DNA from: an uncultured Paracoccaceae bacterium
GTDB lineage: Bacteria > Pseudomonadota > Alphaproteobacteria > Rhodobacterales > Rhodobacteraceae
Direction of reading: 5' to 3'
DNA length: 64,000 bases
Assembly: GCA_947501355.1 (NCBI GenBank)
Contig: CANMVA010000001.1
Span: 752,001 to 816,000 of the forward strand
A program made the position numbers and the translations under genes. This document shows positions 43,899-53,497 of this stretch, piece by piece. Every line of letters begins with the position of its first letter. Within the stretch, counting starts at the first letter, position 1. The notes under the pieces were generated by a model that was not told where the DNA came from, ran no database searches, and saw only the letters and a program-made list of their open reading frames with translations.

Positions 43899-44978
43899 AT
43901 GGGCGCCTATATCCTCCGGCGATTGTTGCTGATTATTCCGACCCTCTTCGGGATCATGGTCATCAATTTCGCGCTTGTGCAGTTCGTGCCGGGCGGCCCT
44001 GTCGAACAGATCATTGCTCAGCTGGAAGGCGAAGGCGATGTGTTCGAGGGCTTTGCAGGGGGCGGTGACGCCGGCATCCAGCAAGGCGGCGGAGACGAGC
44101 GCTATCTGGGCGCGCGCGGCCTTCCGCCTGAATTTCTCGCCGAGCTTGAGGCGGAGTTCGGCTTCGACAAACCCCCGCTTGAGCGGTTCCTCAACATGAT
44201 GTGGAATTACATTCGGCTCGATTTCGGGGAAAGCTACTTCCGCTCAATCTCCGTGATTGATCTGGTGATCGAGAAGTTGCCAGTCTCGATCACACTGGGG
44301 CTCTGGTCCACGCTGATCGCCTATCTGATCTCGATCCCGCTGGGGGTGCGCAAAGCGGTCAAGGATGGCACCCCGTTTGACACCTGGACGTCTGGCGCGA
44401 TTATCGTCGGCTACGCCATCCCCGGCTTTCTGTTTGCGATTCTGCTGCTGGTGCTCTTCGCGGGCGGGTCCTATTTCCAGATTTTCCCGCTGCGGGGTCT
44501 GACCTCGGACAATTGGGAAGACCTGAGCCTGCTGGGTAAGATCGGCGACTATTTCTGGCACATCACGCTGCCCGTTCTGGCCTCGACCATCTCGGCCTTT
44601 GCGACGCTGACTTTGCTGACCAAGAACAGCTTTCTCGATGAGATAAAGAAGCAATATGTGATGACCGCGAAAGCCAAGGGCCTGACCGAACGGCGCGTGA
44701 TGTATGGCCATGTGTTCCGCAACGCGATGCTGATCGTGATCGCGGGTTTCCCGGCCGTATTCATCGGTGTGTTCTTCGGGGGTTCTCTGATTATCGAGAC
44801 GCTCTTTTCCCTCGACGGCCTTGGCCGCTTGGGCTTCGAGGCTGCCGTCTCCCGCGATTACCCTGTCATGTTCGGCACGCTCTTCGTCTTCGGTCTGATC
44901 GGTCTGGTCGTGGGTATCCTTTCCGACCTGATGTATGTCTTCGTCGATCCACGCATCGATTTCGAGAGGCGTGGATAA
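43899..44978 (+). CDS. yejB: Peptide ABC transporter permease YejB
   Basis: 359 residues, about six helices. It starts [20 protein letters not shown] as usual for DppB-type permeases, has the YejB-specific extracytoplasmic insert (about 45-85, glycine-rich, ending [12 protein letters not shown]), and the cytoplasmic coupling loop [20 protein letters not shown]. It follows yejA by 19 bases, and the next gene starts immediately after its stop. Confidence 0.95.
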   Translation: MGAYILRRLLLIIPTLFGIMVINFALVQFVPGGPVEQIIAQLEGEGDVFEGFAGGGDAGIQQGGGDERYLGARGLPPEFLAELEAEFGFDKPPLERFLNMMWNYIRLDFGESYFRSISVIDLVIEKLPVSITLGLWSTLIAYLISIPLGVRKAVKDGTPFDTWTSGAIIVGYAIPGFLFAILLLVLFAGGSYFQIFPLRGLTSDNWEDLSLLGKIGDYFWHITLPVLASTISAFATLTLLTKNSFLDEIKKQYVMTAKAKGLTERRVMYGHVFRNAMLIVIAGFPAVFIGVFFGGSLIIETLFSLDGLGRLGFEAAVSRDYPVMFGTLFVFGLIGLVVGILSDLMYVFVDPRIDFERRG

Positions 44979-46085
44979 ATGGTGCTGTCCCCGCTCAACC
45001 AGCGCCGCTGGCGCAATTTCCGCCGCAACGGGCGCGCCTTCTGGTCGCTCATCATCTTCATTGTGCTGTTCGGTATCTCATTGTTCGCCGAGTTCATTGC
45101 GAACGATAAACCGATCCTTGTCCGCTATCAGGGCGAGTTGCATATGCCGATCTTCAACTTCTACCCGGAAACCAAGTTCGGTGGCGACCTGCGGACCGAG
45201 GCGCAGTATCGCTATGAAGATGTGCAATGCCTGATCATCACCGGCGGCATGGTCGATTGCTACGACATCCCCGAAGAGCTGATCGAAGACGCGCAAGACG
45301 GCAATATTGCCGGTGCGGAGATCGACAAAGGCTGGCTGATCTGGCCGCCCATTCGGTACAATTACACGACGATCGTGGACCGGGGCGGCGTGGCGCCCGC
45401 GCCGCCTTCGTCCGAGAATCTTCTGGGCACTGATGACACGTCTCGCGACGTGCTGGCGCGTGTGATCTACGGCTTCCGCCTATCGATCCTGTTCACGCTG
45501 ATGGTGACGGCCCTTGCCGCAAGCATCGGCATCATCGCAGGGGCGTTGCAGGGGTATTTTGGCGGCTGGCTTGACCTGATCTTTCAGCGCATCTTGGAGA
45601 TCTGGGGCTCGACCCCGTCGATCTATATCATCATCATCATGTTCTCGGTCTTGGGGCGAAGTTTCTGGCTTCTTGTGTTCCTCATGGTGCTCTTCGGTTG
45701 GCCTGCATTGGTGGGCGTCGTGCGCGCCGAATTTCTGCGTGCGCGCAACTTCGAGTATGTGCGCGCAGCCCGCGCGTTGGGTGTTTCCAACTGGACGATT
45801 ATGTTCCGCCACATGCTGCCGAACGCCATGGTTGCCACGCTGACCATGTTGCCCTTCATCATCACCGGCACAATCGGCGGGCTCGCCGCACTGGACTTCC
45901 TTGGCTACGGCCTGCCGTCCTCTGCTCCCTCACTGGGCGAGCTGACCCTGCAAGCCAAACAGAACCTGCAAGCCCCGTGGCTGGGCTTCACGGCCTTCGT
46001 GGCCTTCGCCCTCATGCTGTCGCTGCTCGTCTTCATCTTTGAAGGCGTCCGCGACGCGTTCGATCCCCGAAAGACCTTCACATGA
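44979..46085 (+). CDS. yejE: Peptide ABC transporter permease YejE
   Basis: 368 residues. DppC-type permease with an N-terminal cytoplasmic part (SPLNQRRWRNFRRNGRAFWS), one helix, a periplasmic stretch of about 130 residues, and five more helices. The coupling loop is ARALGVSNWTIMFRHMLPNA. The end overlaps the yejF start by four bases (ATGA), so translation is coupled. Confidence 0.95.
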   Translation: MVLSPLNQRRWRNFRRNGRAFWSLIIFIVLFGISLFAEFIANDKPILVRYQGELHMPIFNFYPETKFGGDLRTEAQYRYEDVQCLIITGGMVDCYDIPEELIEDAQDGNIAGAEIDKGWLIWPPIRYNYTTIVDRGGVAPAPPSSENLLGTDDTSRDVLARVIYGFRLSILFTLMVTALAASIGIIAGALQGYFGGWLDLIFQRILEIWGSTPSIYIIIIMFSVLGRSFWLLVFLMVLFGWPALVGVVRAEFLRARNFEYVRAARALGVSNWTIMFRHMLPNAMVATLTMLPFIITGTIGGLAALDFLGYGLPSSAPSLGELTLQAKQNLQAPWLGFTAFVAFALMLSLLVFIFEGVRDAFDPRKTFT

Positions 46086-47692
46086 GCGTGCTTCTGGATG
46101 TCAAAGACCTGAAGGTCAGTTTCTCTCAGGACGGGGAAGTGAGCCACGCCGTGCGTGGTGTTTCTTTCCAATTGAACAAGGGTGAAACGGTTGCGCTGGT
46201 CGGCGAATCTGGCTCTGGCAAGTCTGTGACTGCGCTGTCTACTGTGGACCTTCTTGCCGACAGCGCGACTGTCGAGGGCTCCATCACTTATGATGGTCAG
46301 CAGATGGTTGGGGCCGATGAGAACATGCTGCGAAAAGTGCGCGGCAATGATGTGAGCTTCATCTTTCAGGAGCCGATGACGTCCCTCAACCCGTTGCACA
46401 CTTTGGAAAAGCAGTTGCGCGAAAGCATCGAGTTGCATCAGGGCCTGCGCGGGGATGCGGTGCGCGCGAAGATTATCGAACTGCTCAACAAGGTCGGTAT
46501 CCGCGATGCAGAAAGCCGGCTGACCGCTTATCCACATGAATTGTCCGGCGGCCAGCGACAGCGCGTAATGATCGCCATGGCGCTCGCCAACGGTCCCGAA
46601 TTGCTGATCGCGGACGAGCCGACGACCGCGCTCGATGTGACCATTCAAGCCCAAATCCTCGATCTTCTTGCCGATCTCAAAGAGGCCGAACAGATGTCGA
46701 TGCTGTTCATCACCCACGACCTCGGCATCGTGCGCAAGATCGCCGACCGGGTCTGCGTGATGAAAGACGGTAAGATTGTCGAACACGGCTCTACCGCGCA
46801 AATATTCGACGCTCCGCAACATCCCTACACGCAGATGCTGCTCAGCGCCGAGGCGACGGGCGTGCCAATTGAGGTGCCAGAAGACGCCGAAACCATGGTC
46901 ACCACCGACGCCCTGCGCATCTGGTTCCCGATCCATGCGGGCTTGCTGAAACGCACTGTCGGGCATGTGAAAGCGGTGAACGCGGCAACGATTGATGTCA
47001 GGGCAGGGGAGACGTTGGGCATCGTCGGGGAGTCCGGCTCTGGCAAGACGACGCTAGCGCTGGCGATTATGCGCCTGATCCGCTCGGAAGGGCCGATCAG
47101 CTATATGGGTCAGCGGATCGACCAATGGAACAGCCGCAAACTGCGCGACCTGCGCAAGGACATGCAGATCGTGTTTCAGGACCCTTACGGTTCGCTGTCG
47201 CCGCGTATGACGGTCGAACAGATCATTGCCGAGGGGCTTGGTGTGCATGGCACGCCACCCGGTCAGAACGCCCATGACATGGTGGCCGAGATTATGGCCG
47301 AGGTCGGCCTCGACCCGAACACGATGCACCGCTACCCGCATGAGTTTTCGGGAGGTCAACGCCAGCGTATCGCCATTGCCCGCGCGATGATCCTGCGGCC
47401 CCGGTTGGTGGTGCTGGACGAGCCGACAAGTGCGCTCGATATGACGGTGCAGGTGCAGATCGTGGAACTGCTGCGCAGCCTTCAGCAGAAATACAAACTG
47501 GCGTATCTGTTCATCAGCCACGACCTGAAAGTGGTGCGCGCGCTCAGCCATAAGGTGATGGTCATGAAGCAGGGCGACGTGGTTGAATTTGGCACCCGGG
47601 ACCAGATATTCGACAATCCTGAGACGGACTATACCAAGGCGCTCATGGCCGCCGCGTTCGATCTGAAAGCGGTGGACGCTATCCCAGCGTAA
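46082..47692 (+). CDS. yejF: Peptide ABC transporter ATP-binding protein YejF (two ATPase domains)
   Basis: 536 residues with two complete nucleotide-binding domains in one chain. Walker A GESGSGKS occurs twice (about residues 42 and 320), signatures are [12 protein letters not shown] and [12 protein letters not shown], and Walker B sites are DEPTTALD and DEPTSALD. Domain 1 is DppD-like and domain 2 DppF-like, as in E. coli YejF. Last gene of yejABEF; its end overlaps the convergent FAH-family gene by 14 bases. Confidence 0.96.
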   Translation: MSVLLDVKDLKVSFSQDGEVSHAVRGVSFQLNKGETVALVGESGSGKSVTALSTVDLLADSATVEGSITYDGQQMVGADENMLRKVRGNDVSFIFQEPMTSLNPLHTLEKQLRESIELHQGLRGDAVRAKIIELLNKVGIRDAESRLTAYPHELSGGQRQRVMIAMALANGPELLIADEPTTALDVTIQAQILDLLADLKEAEQMSMLFITHDLGIVRKIADRVCVMKDGKIVEHGSTAQIFDAPQHPYTQMLLSAEATGVPIEVPEDAETMVTTDALRIWFPIHAGLLKRTVGHVKAVNAATIDVRAGETLGIVGESGSGKTTLALAIMRLIRSEGPISYMGQRIDQWNSRKLRDLRKDMQIVFQDPYGSLSPRMTVEQIIAEGLGVHGTPPGQNAHDMVAEIMAEVGLDPNTMHRYPHEFSGGQRQRIAIARAMILRPRLVVLDEPTSALDMTVQVQIVELLRSLQQKYKLAYLFISHDLKVVRALSHKVMVMKQGDVVEFGTRDQIFDNPETDYTKALMAAAFDLKAVDAIPA

Positions 47693-48356
47693 CCGTCGCC
47701 TCGGCCAGCCCGTCAATTGACACCGTGCAGACCTGACCGGGCCGGATTTGCCCGACGCCCGCAGGCGTGCCCGTCATGATCAGATCGCCCGCGCGCAGAT
47801 GCACCAGACGGCTGAGATAGGCGATGATATCCGGCACCGGCCAAATCATATCTGCAATATCGGCATCCTGTTTGACCTCGCCCTCCAGCGTGCAGGTGAT
47901 GCGCGCCGTCGCGCGGTTCCAGTCGGCGATCGGCGTGATCGCCCCCAATATGGCCGAGTTGTCGAACCCCTTGGCCATATCCCACGGACGGCGCGCTTCT
48001 TTCGCGTTTGCTTGCAGATCGCGGCGCGTCAGATCGTTGCCCGCAGCAAAGCCGAACACATGATCCAGCGTGGCATCACGAGGGATGGCCGACCCATCGG
48101 TGCCAATAGCCACCACCAGTTCGGCTTCAAAATGAAGGTTGTCGGTTGCGACGGGGAAGGGCAGTCTCGCACCGCTTTCCACCACTGCGTCCGCAGGTTT
48201 GGTAAAGAAAAAGGGTGGGTCTTTCGGGTTATTCCCGAACTCTTTCGCGTGGTCTTCATAATTGCGACCAACGCAAAAGATGCGCCGCACCGGGAAGCGC
48301 GCGTCAGAGCCTTGGATGGCGACAGAAGGGGTCGGGATGTCAAAGATATGGGTCAT
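47679..48356 (-). CDS. Fumarylacetoacetate hydrolase family protein
   Basis: 225 residues. Compact FAH fold: FCVGRNYEDHAKEFG, FFFTKPADAVV, the metal ligands in HFEAELVVAIG, and GDLIMTGTPAGVGQI near the C-terminus. Candidate activities in the family are fumarylpyruvate hydrolase, acylpyruvase or oxaloacetate decarboxylase; the sequence alone does not decide. GAGGG lies seven bases before the ATG. Confidence 0.9.
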   Translation of the reverse strand: MTHIFDIPTPSVAIQGSDARFPVRRIFCVGRNYEDHAKEFGNNPKDPPFFFTKPADAVVESGARLPFPVATDNLHFEAELVVAIGTDGSAIPRDATLDHVFGFAAGNDLTRRDLQANAKEARRPWDMAKGFDNSAILGAITPIADWNRATARITCTLEGEVKQDADIADMIWPVPDIIAYLSRLVHLRAGDLIMTGTPAGVGQIRPGQVCTVSIDGLAEATVTLG

Positions 48357-48398
48357 GCGCAGACCCTCGCATGGGGTCTGCGATGGCTCAAGCCCGCA

Positions 48399-49847
48399 TC
48401 ATGAGGGCCCAAGCGTTTGGCATTCCGTCCCGCGCGCAGCAAGGCGGCGGCAGGCCAGATCGGCGGTCTCTTCGGTCAGCCCCATGAAATTCGCGTCAAA
48501 CCCGCCGGAGCGTTGAATGATCTTGCGGATTGAGCCGTCCAGAGACGCCATCTCCATCAGCGCGGTTTTCAGAAGAACCTTTTCCGCCGCGTGACGCGAG
48601 CCATAGCGCCCCACATTGATTCCGTAATGCCGCCCGCCTGAACTGGAGAGCCGCGAGACGATCTCGACCACCGGGTCGGCCACGACTTCGGGCTGGATAG
48701 AGGCCACAGCGACTTGCGTCGGGCGTGCAACGGGCTTGGGTGTCTGGGCGATGACGGTCGCGTTCTTGGTGACCTCGACCGGCTGCGCCTCCACCTGCTG
48801 GGTCGCCGCAGCCAAGGCCGCTGCATTCGCATCCGCGACGGCATCCTGAATGTCTTCCTTCATGGCCAGCAGCATCGGATCAGGCTCGGCACCTGGGCGC
48901 GCTTTGGGCCGGTCGCTGCGTTTTACAGCCGTCACAAGACGGATCGTTTTGCCCGCAGCGCCTGCGGGCGTATCCTCGGCTGGCAGGTTGTCGTAGCGCG
49001 GCGGCGCTGGTTTGCGTACGGCCACACGGCTTGGCGCACGGTTAAACCCCATGTCCAAAAGCTCAGCCACACGGGCATTGCGTGTGGCGGTGGACCGGCC
49101 ACCGAACACTGTCGCGATGATCCGCTCGTTGCCGCGCTCTGCCGAGGCAACAAGGTTGAAGCCCGCAGCCCGCGTGTAGCCGGTCTTGATCCCGTCCGCG
49201 CCGCGATAGGCGTTCAGCAGGCGCCGGTTGGTGTTGTTGACCTTGGCGATCCCCGCATCGGTCGAACGGCGTGAGAAGAGGTTGTAGTACTCCGGATAGT
49301 CATAGAACAGCCGCCGTCCCAGCGTGGTCATGTCCCGCGCGGTCGACAGATGGCCGGATTCGGTCAGGCCATGGGCGTTCTTGAAGGTTGTCTTGGTCAT
49401 GCCGATGGCTTTTGCGGTGCGGTTCATCCGACGGGCAAACGCCGCCTCGGAGCCGGAGATCGCTTCGCCAATTGCAGTGGCCGCGTCATTGGCTGATTTC
49501 ACCGCAGAGGCGCGGATCAGGTAGCGTAGTTGAATGCGCGACCCGGCTTTCAGGCCCAATTTGGAGGGAACCTCAGCCGCGGCTTTCTTGGAGATGCGCA
49601 CGCGCGTGTCCAGTGAAATCTCACCGCGCTCAATCGCCTCGAACGCCACATAAAGTGTCATCATCTTGGTCAAAGAGGCGGGATGCAGTCGGGTATCGGC
49701 GTTGCGGGAATGCAAGACCTCGCCCGTGCGTGCGTCAATCACCATCGCCGCATAAGGCGCTGCCATCGCCGGTGGCACAGCCATCAGCAAAACAATAAAT
49801 ACAGTCACGAATAGTCGACGGACGCACTGCCCCAGCTGCGTTTCCAC
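48399..49847 (-). CDS. D-alanyl-D-alanine carboxypeptidase with SPOR domain
   Basis: 482 residues. Serine penicillin-binding protein of the PBP5/DacF type: signal peptide (about 9-30), the active-site SxxK as ASLTKMMT, the SxN as SANDAA and KTG as IKTGYT. Proline/alanine-rich linker from about residue 290. The last about 80 residues resemble a SPOR peptidoglycan-binding domain (HYGINVGRYGSRHAAEKVLL), so septal targeting is likely. The GTG at 49847 is preferred to the GTG at 49856 because AGGTG is better spaced. Confidence 0.92.
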   Translation of the reverse strand: METQLGQCVRRLFVTVFIVLLMAVPPAMAAPYAAMVIDARTGEVLHSRNADTRLHPASLTKMMTLYVAFEAIERGEISLDTRVRISKKAAAEVPSKLGLKAGSRIQLRYLIRASAVKSANDAATAIGEAISGSEAAFARRMNRTAKAIGMTKTTFKNAHGLTESGHLSTARDMTTLGRRLFYDYPEYYNLFSRRSTDAGIAKVNNTNRRLLNAYRGADGIKTGYTRAAGFNLVASAERGNERIIATVFGGRSTATRNARVAELLDMGFNRAPSRVAVRKPAPPRYDNLPAEDTPAGAAGKTIRLVTAVKRSDRPKARPGAEPDPMLLAMKEDIQDAVADANAAALAAATQQVEAQPVEVTKNATVIAQTPKPVARPTQVAVASIQPEVVADPVVEIVSRLSSSGGRHYGINVGRYGSRHAAEKVLLKTALMEMASLDGSIRKIIQRSGGFDANFMGLTEETADLACRRLAARGTECQTLGPS

Positions 49848-50048
49848 GTGTAACACCTATGATCTGCCTCATGCCGCGCGGTTTTTTTGTGCGCGATCAT
49901 TTCTGCGAATAACGTAACATGGACGCCATTTTCAGAAAATACCTTATTTTCAAGAACTTTGCCGATGTGCAGACAAGCGCCACCCCAGATATAGCGGGTG
50001 CGCGAAGACCAGACTCAAGATCGTGAATGTGGCAGGAATGTGGCGGGG

Positions 50049-50747
50049 CTAGCGGAGTGTTTCGACCAGCTTCAGCAAAGCTCCCAAATCGGGCAGTTCG
50101 CGGTAGCGCGGTGCCTCTTTCGGTGGCTCTGCCTGCTCGACGATCCACGTCAGATCATGGGGGACGTAAACGCCCCAGGCCCCGCTTTCCAGCGCGGGCA
50201 TGACGTCGGACCGCAGGGAGTTTCCAACCATCATTGCGGCCGCCGCACCGCCTTCAAAACCGGCAAAGATACCCTCGTAAATCTCAGGCGTCTTGTGGCT
50301 GACAATCTCGACCCGATCAAAAAGATCCCCCAACCCGGACTGCGCCAGCTTGCGCTCCTGATCCAGCAGATCGCCCTTGGTAATCAAGACAATGGTATGC
50401 GCTTCGGCCAGCGTCCCGACGGCTTCAGCGGCATGGGGCAGCAAATGGATCGGATGGCGCAGCATCTCGCGCCCCGCGGCCATCAGTTCGGCAATGACGC
50501 TGGCTGGGACACGTTCATCGGTCACCTCAATCGCGGTCTCGATCATCGACAGCACGAAGCCTTTCACACCAAACCCGTAATGCCCGAGGTTGCGCCGCTC
50601 CGCTTCCAGCAGATGTGCGTGCAGATGATCGGGCTCTGCGAAATCGGCCAGCAGATCGGCAAACCGGTCCTGCGTGATGCGAAAGAACTGTTCGTTCTGC
50701 CAAAGCGTGTCGTCCGCATCAAAGCCAATTGTCTTGAGTTTTGCCAC
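50049..50747 (-). CDS. HAD family hydrolase
   Basis: 232 residues. The catalytic DxDxT motif is FDADDTLW near the N-terminus, motif II in TIVLITKGD, the conserved lysine in [11 protein letters not shown], and motif III/IV as [14 protein letters not shown]. Haloacid-dehalogenase-like phosphatase; substrate unknown. The start is GTG with GGTGGAG close upstream. Divergent from clpS with a 91-base gap. Confidence 0.9.
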   Translation of the reverse strand: MAKLKTIGFDADDTLWQNEQFFRITQDRFADLLADFAEPDHLHAHLLEAERRNLGHYGFGVKGFVLSMIETAIEVTDERVPASVIAELMAAGREMLRHPIHLLPHAAEAVGTLAEAHTIVLITKGDLLDQERKLAQSGLGDLFDRVEIVSHKTPEIYEGIFAGFEGGAAAAMMVGNSLRSDVMPALESGAWGVYVPHDLTWIVEQAEPPKEAPRYRELPDLGALLKLVETLR

Positions 50748-50838
50748 GCTCCACCCCCTGCAATGCCATGCTTGCCCCTTTTCACATCATCCGCACCGAT
50801 TATATACTCTCGAAACCCAGCGAGTGGATTCGGACCTT

Positions 50839-51177
50839 ATGTCGATGCAGCCTATCATGATGGCAGACAAGAAAGACGACGACGGAGATGTCGGCGTCGT
50901 TCTTGAAACGCGTCAGAAGACGAAAAAGCCACCGATGTATAAGGTGATGATCTTGAACGACGATTACACCCCGATGGAGTTTGTTGTTCATGTGCTGGAG
51001 CGGTTCTTTGGCATGACCCATGCGCAAGCGTTCGAACTGATGCTGACCGTTCACAAGAAGGGCCTGGCCGTTGTGGGTGTCTTTTCCTTCGAGGTGGCCG
51101 AGACGAAGGTGACGCAAGTGATGGATTTCGCCCAGCGTCATCAACACCCGCTGCAATGCACGATGGAAAAAGAATAA
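50839..51177 (+). CDS. clpS: ATP-dependent Clp protease adaptor ClpS
   Basis: 112 residues. Delivers N-degron substrates to ClpAP. The core has [20 protein letters not shown] (substrate pocket residues), [20 protein letters not shown], and ends with [11 protein letters not shown]. The flexible N-terminus is charged. Two further ATGs (50845 and 50857) are possible starts. clpA is not adjacent, as is common outside the gammaproteobacteria. Confidence 0.96.
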   Translation: MSMQPIMMADKKDDDGDVGVVLETRQKTKKPPMYKVMILNDDYTPMEFVVHVLERFFGMTHAQAFELMLTVHKKGLAVVGVFSFEVAETKVTQVMDFAQRHQHPLQCTMEKE

Positions 51178-51186
51178 CTTTCCCCG

Positions 51187-52182
51187 ATGCGCCCGACACG
51201 ACTGAGCCTTGCCCAAGATGGCGGCACCTTTGCGCTGCCCGATGCAGGCACGATTGCGGTGTTCCGACCGCGTTGGGGCGATGATCTGTCCGCGCTGCCG
51301 AAAGACCGCGTTCGGATTGTGCAGGGGTTCAAACCCGATCATGACGCTTTTGCGCAGGCCGGATATGACGTGCATGTCGCGCCGCAGGGCCGCTTTGCAC
51401 TCAGCATCGTTTGCATTCCCCGCGCCAAGGCCGAAGCGCGCGCGCTGATCGCGCAGGCTTGTGCGTTGACCGACGGTGTGGTCGTGGTGGATGGCCAGAA
51501 AACCGACGGGATCGACAGTCTTTACAAGGCCTGCCGGAAAGAGGCCGACGTCACGGCCGCGTTTTCAAAGGCCCATGGCAAAGCATTTGCCTTCCCCGCA
51601 ACAGGTGCGTTTTCTGATTGGGCGGCCCCTAAAACGCCCCGGAAGGGTGCGGATGGGTATCATCGTCAGCCGGGTGTTTTCTCGTCTGATGGGATCGATG
51701 CCGGGTCCGAGGCGCTCGCCAATGCGCTGCCGAGGCTCAAGGGGACCGGCGTCGATCTGGGCGCAGGCTGGGGCTATCTGAGTGCGCAAGCACTGGCCCA
51801 GGACAGTATCGAAACCCTGCATCTGGTGGAGGCGGAGGCGGCTGCGCTGGACTGCGCGCGTCTCAACGTGACCGATCCGCGCGCGCAGTTTCACTGGGCC
51901 GATGCGACCCGGTTCACGCTGCCCGACTCGGTCGATTTCGTGCTGACCAACCCGCCGTTTCACACCGAACGCGCTGCGGACCCGGCAATCGGGAAGGCGT
52001 TTCTGCAAGCGGCCGCCACCCTGCTTACCCCAAGGGGGGAGCTTTGGACCGTCGCAAACCGCCACTTGCCATATGAGGCGCATCTCGCCACGCTGTTCCA
52101 ACAGGTCGAAGAGGTCGGCGGCACGCGCGGCTTCAAGTTGTTGCGGTCGGCTCGGCCCCTGCGCTCTCGCATCGCGCGCTGA
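51187..52182 (+). CDS. 16S rRNA (guanine-N2) methyltransferase RsmC-like
   Basis: 331 residues. Two tandem methyltransferase-like halves as in RsmC: a degenerate first half and an active second half with the SAM loop DLGAGWGYLSAQAL and the catalytic FVLTNPPFH (NPPF, typical of N2-guanine methyltransferases). The start is nine bases after the clpS stop, so the two are one operon. RsmC versus RlmG/RsmD cannot be fixed by eye. Confidence 0.87.
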   Translation: MRPTRLSLAQDGGTFALPDAGTIAVFRPRWGDDLSALPKDRVRIVQGFKPDHDAFAQAGYDVHVAPQGRFALSIVCIPRAKAEARALIAQACALTDGVVVVDGQKTDGIDSLYKACRKEADVTAAFSKAHGKAFAFPATGAFSDWAAPKTPRKGADGYHRQPGVFSSDGIDAGSEALANALPRLKGTGVDLGAGWGYLSAQALAQDSIETLHLVEAEAAALDCARLNVTDPRAQFHWADATRFTLPDSVDFVLTNPPFHTERAADPAIGKAFLQAAATLLTPRGELWTVANRHLPYEAHLATLFQQVEEVGGTRGFKLLRSARPLRSRIAR

Positions 52183-52217
52183 TCGGCGCTAGGCTTTGCT
52201 CTCACAGGAGATCTTTC

Positions 52218-53021
52218 ATGTCGTTCAGCATTTCCGGTAAAACCGCGATTGTCACCGGGGCGGCCAACGGGGTCGGCCTTGCCATCGGGCGGCACTTTCT
52301 GGAGAACGGCGCGAATGTCGTCTTCGCTGACAAGGATGAAAAAGCGCTGCGCCATGAGCTGGGCGATGTCGTCGGCGATGAGACCCAGGCCCGGATTTTT
52401 GCGGGCGATCTGCGCGAAAAGCTGACCATCGCAAACCTACTCTCGGCCACGATTGACGCGTTTGACCGGGTGGATATCCTGATCAACGCGAGTCGTCAGA
52501 TCGTGCAGTCCGATCCGCTGAACCCCGATGATGACGGCGTTGAGTTGCTGCTTCAGCAGAACATGCTAGCCAGCCTGCGGTTGTCGCAAATGATTGCGAA
52601 ACGCATGATCAAGCAGGCCGAGGATCAGGAAGAGGGCATGGCCGGTGCCATTGTGAACTTGTCCTCCATCGCCGCGCGCCGTGCCCATTCTGAGACGCTG
52701 GCCTATTCGATCAGCTCTGCCGCGATGGATCAGATGACACGGTCGCTGGCGGTGGCCCTGGCGCCGCACCGCATCCGGGTGAATGCGGTGGCCTTTGGCA
52801 GCGTCATGTCGGCCTCGCTCAAGGACACGTTGCGCGAGCATCGCGAGATGCGCGAAGAGATCATGTCGCACACCCCGCTCGACCGGATCGCCAGCCCCGG
52901 TGAGGTGGCGCACGCGGTGCAGTTCCTCTGCTCGGATGGTTCAGGTTTCGTGACAGGCGAGATCATGACGGTAGATGGCGGGCGCACCCTTCTTGATCCG
53001 GTCGGCAACGCGGCGCATTAA
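52218..53021 (+). CDS. Short-chain dehydrogenase/reductase
   Basis: 267 residues. Cofactor loop TGAANGVGLAIG (T-G-x3-G-x-G), LSSIAARRAHSETLAYSISS. The expected YxxxK is seen as Y-SISS here, so the catalytic lysine position is replaced by serine; the Ser and Tyr are present. The C-terminal GSGFVTGEIMTVDGG is normal. Activity may therefore be altered. AGGAGA precedes the ATG. Tail overlaps the next minus-strand gene by four bases. Confidence 0.88.
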   Translation: MSFSISGKTAIVTGAANGVGLAIGRHFLENGANVVFADKDEKALRHELGDVVGDETQARIFAGDLREKLTIANLLSATIDAFDRVDILINASRQIVQSDPLNPDDDGVELLLQQNMLASLRLSQMIAKRMIKQAEDQEEGMAGAIVNLSSIAARRAHSETLAYSISSAAMDQMTRSLAVALAPHRIRVNAVAFGSVMSASLKDTLREHREMREEIMSHTPLDRIASPGEVAHAVQFLCSDGSGFVTGEIMTVDGGRTLLDPVGNAAH

Positions 53022-53392
53022 CTGTCGGGAAACTGCGCCCGGCACGTGCGGATATCGCGCCCCGCCTGTGCTTTCAGCTGTGCCAGCTTCTCGCGCATGC
53101 CTTCCAGTTTGCGCTCCTCCGCCGCCAGATCAATTGCCACAGGCACCTCTTTGGTGCGGATGGTGCGCTCGCGGCACAAGGTCCAAACGCCGCGCCGGTT
53201 GAAGCAATACTGATAGCTGATGCTGGGCTCGATCTGCTCGTCGATGGCAAAGCCACGCCCGATATTGGCTTCCGTTTCTGCGATCAGGGCGCTGAGGGTG
53301 TTTGCGTCGCGCGTCGCTTCGCTCACGCAGCGGTCATAGGGGCTGGCGCAAGCGGCCAGGGCACAGATCAAAAGAACCGGGGAAAGACGCAT
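53018..53392 (-). CDS. Predicted small lipoprotein
   Basis: 124 residues. MRLSPVLLICALAACASPYD carries a lipobox (LAAC), so it is a lipoprotein. The mature part is helical with six further cysteines and a C-terminal charged coiled-coil-like stretch (LAAEERKLEGMREKLAQLKA). No family recognised. Two tandem ATGs (53395 and 53392); the second is better spaced from GAGG. Confidence 0.7.
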   Translation of the reverse strand: MRLSPVLLICALAACASPYDRCVSEATRDANTLSALIAETEANIGRGFAIDEQIEPSISYQYCFNRRGVWTLCRERTIRTKEVPVAIDLAAEERKLEGMREKLAQLKAQAGRDIRTCRAQFPDS

Positions 53393-53474
53393 CATTGGCC
53401 TCGAATACTGCGGATTGGTCGCAGTGTAGGTGGATGCAAACTCTGGTGCAATCAACGGCGAAAGTGATAGAATG

Positions 53475-53492
53475 TGTCAAGTTCAGGAGACA
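53475..53492 (+). promoter_or_regulatory. PpsR/CrtJ-like operator at hemF
   Basis: TGTC-N10-GACA (TGTCAAGTTCAGGAGACA), a perfect match to the consensus for the PpsR/CrtJ repressors of anoxygenic phototrophs. It covers the AGGAG ribosome site of hemF and ends five bases before the ATG. Compare the similar site at 56418-56435. Confidence 0.6.
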
Positions 53493-53497
53493 GGTTC

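Noticed and set aside
49897-50148. 83-codon minus-strand frame between the carboxypeptidase and HAD genes
   Set aside because: Overlaps the end of the HAD gene, has no ribosome site and no protein-like composition.
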